From: Nymphaea colorata
Lineage: Eukaryota > Streptophyta > Magnoliopsida > Nymphaeales > Nymphaeaceae
DNA: 64,000 nucleotides
NCBI RefSeq assembly: GCF_008831285.2
Contig: NC_045138.2
Coordinates: forward strand, 13,838,571 to 13,902,570
Direction: 5' to 3'
How positions within the stretch are numbered: the stretch's first letter is position 1; each line of letters starts with the position of its first letter. Positions 60,491-64,000 of the stretch are shown here, one piece after another. A program made the translations under genes and the position numbers. The notes below the pieces were generated by a model. It had not been told where the DNA came from. It searched no databases and saw only the letters and a program-made list of their open reading frames with translations.

Positions 60491-63400
60491 CTTGCACAGA
60501 CACAAGCACATATGGTTGTGGCCATGTTTATCAAACACAAACACATGGTTGTGGGCATGTTTATCATGATTATGATGACTGAGGACCATATAGAAATTAA
60601 AAAATTAAATGGTTACTAATGTTTACCAAGATTATGATGAATGAGAACCACATGGAAACTGCCCTCTCATCATTATGATAATTGAGAGCTACATGCATGG
60701 AAGCTTCTCTCTCTCTCTCTCCCCCCACCCCTCCTCTCTTTTTATTTTTAATATGGTAGGGGACATTCTATCATGATTGAGCACCATGTGGGGATAACAG
60801 TGACGATGGTGACTAGTCAAAGTGGAGGATCAAGCATGCATGCATGCATGCAGAACAATATCTTTATCCTTAGATCTCTAAGTGATCTTAAACACCAAAG
60901 CTGATGTAACTGAGGTACCCAGTTGTGCCAATGGTACTACTACTAGACCTTCATCCCCACCCATCTCGATCATCATCATCATGGCCATCAACTTGATGAT
61001 TGCTTTCATGAATCATGGCCATATGCTCATGTCCTTTTCTGCCCCCAACAATGGATCGGGGCGCAGATATTCGCCTTCAGATCCGATGCCCGTACGTCGG
61101 TACTACCATATCCCATTTTCATAAAATTTGAACTCACTCTCAATCTAATAACAGTATGTATAGATTCGACGAATAGAGATACTAGTTTTTAATGAACTAG
61201 ATTATCAAATCAATCACCGAGTTTCATAACAGTGGTTTAAAGAACTGCCATTGCCAAAATATAATATACAGTTCATAAGTCGGCATAAAGCGTTGCTTTG
61301 TACTTTTTTAATTGCTTCACCTGTCATTTCCCTGTTAGTCTTTTATAAGGACTAAACAAAGTCTTCTTAAGTCGTTTATGGTGTTCCTGACAGGCACGCT
61401 TTTTTTAAATTTTTCCCAGTCATCTTGTTGCATAGTAGTACTTAATTCGTTGAATTAATTGGCCATGGTAGTTGTCAGGAGCTATCCTGACTTGGATTCA
61501 TTCTTTATTTCACCTTTTGTTCTCGGCAGAGATAGAGAGAAAGATGCGGAGGTTTGACCCCAGCATAGTTCATCAATATCTTTTGTTTTACCGTAAGAGG
61601 TATACATCACTATCAAAACATCATCATCCTGTAAAGCCATCCTAAAAATATGATCACCATCTCGTGTCATCACCATCTTCATTGGAATTACTGTGCGCAG
61701 AGTTTTCCACCACTGAGCAGCAAGCCGTAGCGTTCTTTTATCTTATCTTTTTGGGGTAGAGAGACATCTCATATCCTTTTTTGCCGCATAAAAAGTTTTA
61801 AATGAAAACCAACCACCTACCAATCTCTGTCACATCTATTGCGCAAATTCTTTTGGAGATTGCCTCTTCCCATCTCATATTTCATCCTAAACGCGTTATC
61901 AACTTCCAAATAACCAAATGTGCCATGTCCGTGTAATCGTTATCAATATCTACTACCTCCATAACTCTCTCTCTCTCTCTCTCTCTGAGTGTGTTTTTGT
62001 GTGTCTATGCAATGAATGAGCTCCCACTTGCCTGAGTTTTGTTCTTTTCCTGTGGCCGTCCATATACATTTCACTGATCCTTCAAGTACTCGTGGCTTCC
62101 ATTTCTCTCTCTCTTATCTAGAGTCCATCTGCCAAACTTCAAAACCCAACATCCAGAATCTTATGGGCTGACCCACATGCCCTTATGTCTGCATCTTTGG
62201 CTCCTCATTCACACCGCCGAATCTGGACCGTCTGCTTCTCAAGAACAAGCAATCCTGGCCCCCAGATTTGTGATGCCCACGAGCACATGTGTGCTGTATG
62301 TAAGACACATTCAATTGTTCACCTTTTTATGGAGCAATGAACCGAATGAGATCTGGTTGATGAACATATGACCACCCAAAAATACAGGTCAGAGGAATAG
62401 CAGAGATGACCAATCTTGAAAAAATCAGAGCCAATTAAGGGAAGAAGATGGAGCACAGGCCAGAATATATTATACCTCGATATTGTTTGAGGTCGTGGCC
62501 CTTTTTCAGTTGCTGCCATCAAGGAAAGGCCGCAGGCACTTTTCCGGTAACAGCGGCCTTGGGATCGGAGTCCTAAGATATGCTCCGCCACTTGCAGGCG
62601 GCTGTCCGGGGAAAGGTTCGGTGCGCCGTTGATCATTGGTGGCACTGCTCTTTAGAGAATGGGATCTAAGTACTAGAACCGAGTACCAAGTACTTTTCCA
62701 CCCCCATGCCAAACACACAGCACTGTAGAGGCATCAACAGCACTTGGTAAGACCTACAGTACGCACATTACTGTGTTGTTGTGAATAGAGACTCAATCTC
62801 ACAGTTTCCCAGTTCACCCTAAAGGCATTAAGCTCATCAGTCTAATAATAACGAAGCGCCCAACTAATATGCCATCTACTAGCCACTAGACCTGGCTGAT
62901 GCACCAAACCCCTCCGAACTAAATATGCATAATCATGGTGAAGTTGGGATCTAATATAAGTCCCAAGAACATTTAAGTATATTTATATGAAGTTTTAGGT
63001 TGTGCCGATCAAATCTTATCCAGGTAAGCATGATCTATGCCGTTATCCACCTTGATTTACCAAAACATTACACAAATTATAGGAGTCATATAACTTCAAT
63101 CATCCCCAAGATCGTGTCAACTCTTTGTGATTGAAAAAACACTTTAGGTCAAGTAACTTTCAACCCAAAACTAGTTTAGTTTATCTAATTAACGATATCA
63201 ATCTCATATACATGGACGAAAACAACTTGTGGAAATGACGTACTAAAAATTTGAACATGCCGCAGAATTAACAAGTCTTGATCAACCACGGCTAGCTATT
63301 AGTAACCCTATGGGTCTGTGTTGTAGGTCGATGAATCCGTCGATCGCGTACGTCAACTTCAGCCATCTTGGACCAACTTATACCAACTTGGTCTTCAAGC

Positions 63401-64000
63401 CAGGGAAATTGCCTTGAAATGTCAATTTTTACTGAGCAAGTTGGTTGGGCAAGAAACAAGAAACTAGGGGCTCCGACCCAGATGGGGTGCCAAACCATGG
63501 ACAAGTTGGGAAAGAAAGCTGACCAAAATGGTCGCCATCTGGTGCTTGTGCCTAAGCAATTAAGACTTGACACAATCACGTGACTCCCTAACTTGAAGCC
63601 TACAAGAGGTGAACGATCACCGGAAACCCATTGGACTCAGGTAAAACCCAGACTCAGGCCACTTGGTACCAGTACTCTTTTCCCCGAATATTAAACAGGA
63701 AGACATGGACAGAGGACTGTGAATCTTCTTTGATATCTAAATTAAGTTCACTGACTACATATGAAATGTATTCAAAATTTTCTTATGAAAAATTGAAGAT
63801 GGTCGTGTAATTTCTTAATTGTTTTCTTATTATGTACCGATCACAAGGGTGGTTTCCACTGTGGAGCCGGAAAATGACGTATCCCTGTGGATAGCTTGTG
63901 AAGCAGAGCCTCTGACTTGGAACCGATTGTATATGGGAATGGGAAGAAGACTCATGAGACCCCACATGAGCAACTGACCTAATTGCAAAGGTCACTGTTG
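60491..64000. other. Intergenic DNA to window end
   Basis: No confident gene. Features seen: CT runs at about 60705-60722 and 61964-61986, and a GCATGCATGCATGC run near 60833-60850. A small frame at 60981-61124 (+) has a hydrophobic start and a basic Pro/Tyr-containing end. A GC-rich patch at 62505-62650 has open frames on the - strand but no recognised domain. Nothing resembles tRNA, rRNA or transposase. Confidence 0.4.

Overview
This is nuclear DNA of a flowering plant. The genes are interrupted by GT-AG introns, intergenic DNA is AT-rich and full of microsatellites, and several families are plant-specific: the ROH1/DUF793 family, the At5g03610-like clade of GDSL esterases, and the plant forms of Enhancer-of-Polycomb-like and FAM135/DUF676 proteins. 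The species cannot be fixed from sequence alone. I see no bacterial, viral, CRISPR or organellar content.

Layout. Bases 1-13.7 kb hold a GDSL esterase/lipase cluster. It has one intact five-exon gene on + (2676-4893), one pseudogene on - (5493-7091), one intact five-exon gene on - (10369-13710), and degraded exon scraps at about 550-632, 832-925 and 5216-5272. The 3' flank of the + gene is repeated at the very start of the window, so another + copy probably ends just before base 1. All copies share intron positions and phases (1,1,0,1). The - copies carry a basic, His-rich segment after the signal peptide, expanded to ten consecutive His in the 10.4-13.7 kb gene. From 13.7 to 19.2 kb I find no confident gene.

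Bases 19197-26272 (-) encode a 473-residue Enhancer-of-Polycomb-like protein in 12 coding exons, with a likely non-coding leader exon near 28.7-29.3 kb. Bases 30762-33227 (-) are a two-exon cytochrome P450 of the CYP76/CYP80 type with two frame breaks, probably a pseudogene. Bases 37573-38742 (+) are an intronless ROH1/BYPASS-type protein of 389 residues behind a long leader with a TATA box and short upstream reading frames. Bases 44014-54402 (-) are an 818-residue FAM135-like serine esterase (ZW18 type) in 15 coding exons, including one apparent GC-AG intron. From 54.4 kb to the end I see only non-genic DNA: microsatellites, a short terminal-inverted-repeat element, a 24-bp perfect palindrome and a few unexplained small reading frames.

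How the genes relate. Apart from the GDSL copies, which arose by local duplication followed by decay, the genes look functionally unrelated: chromatin acetylation (EPL), secretion and cell-wall related (ROH1), intracellular lipid or ester hydrolysis (FAM135-like) and secondary metabolism (P450). No new multi-gene system is evident. The most informative signals are the birth-and-death history of the GDSL cluster, the His-tract expansion, and the slippage-like lesion in the P450. All splice models were built by hand from splice signals, reading-frame phase and remembered family sequence, not from transcripts.
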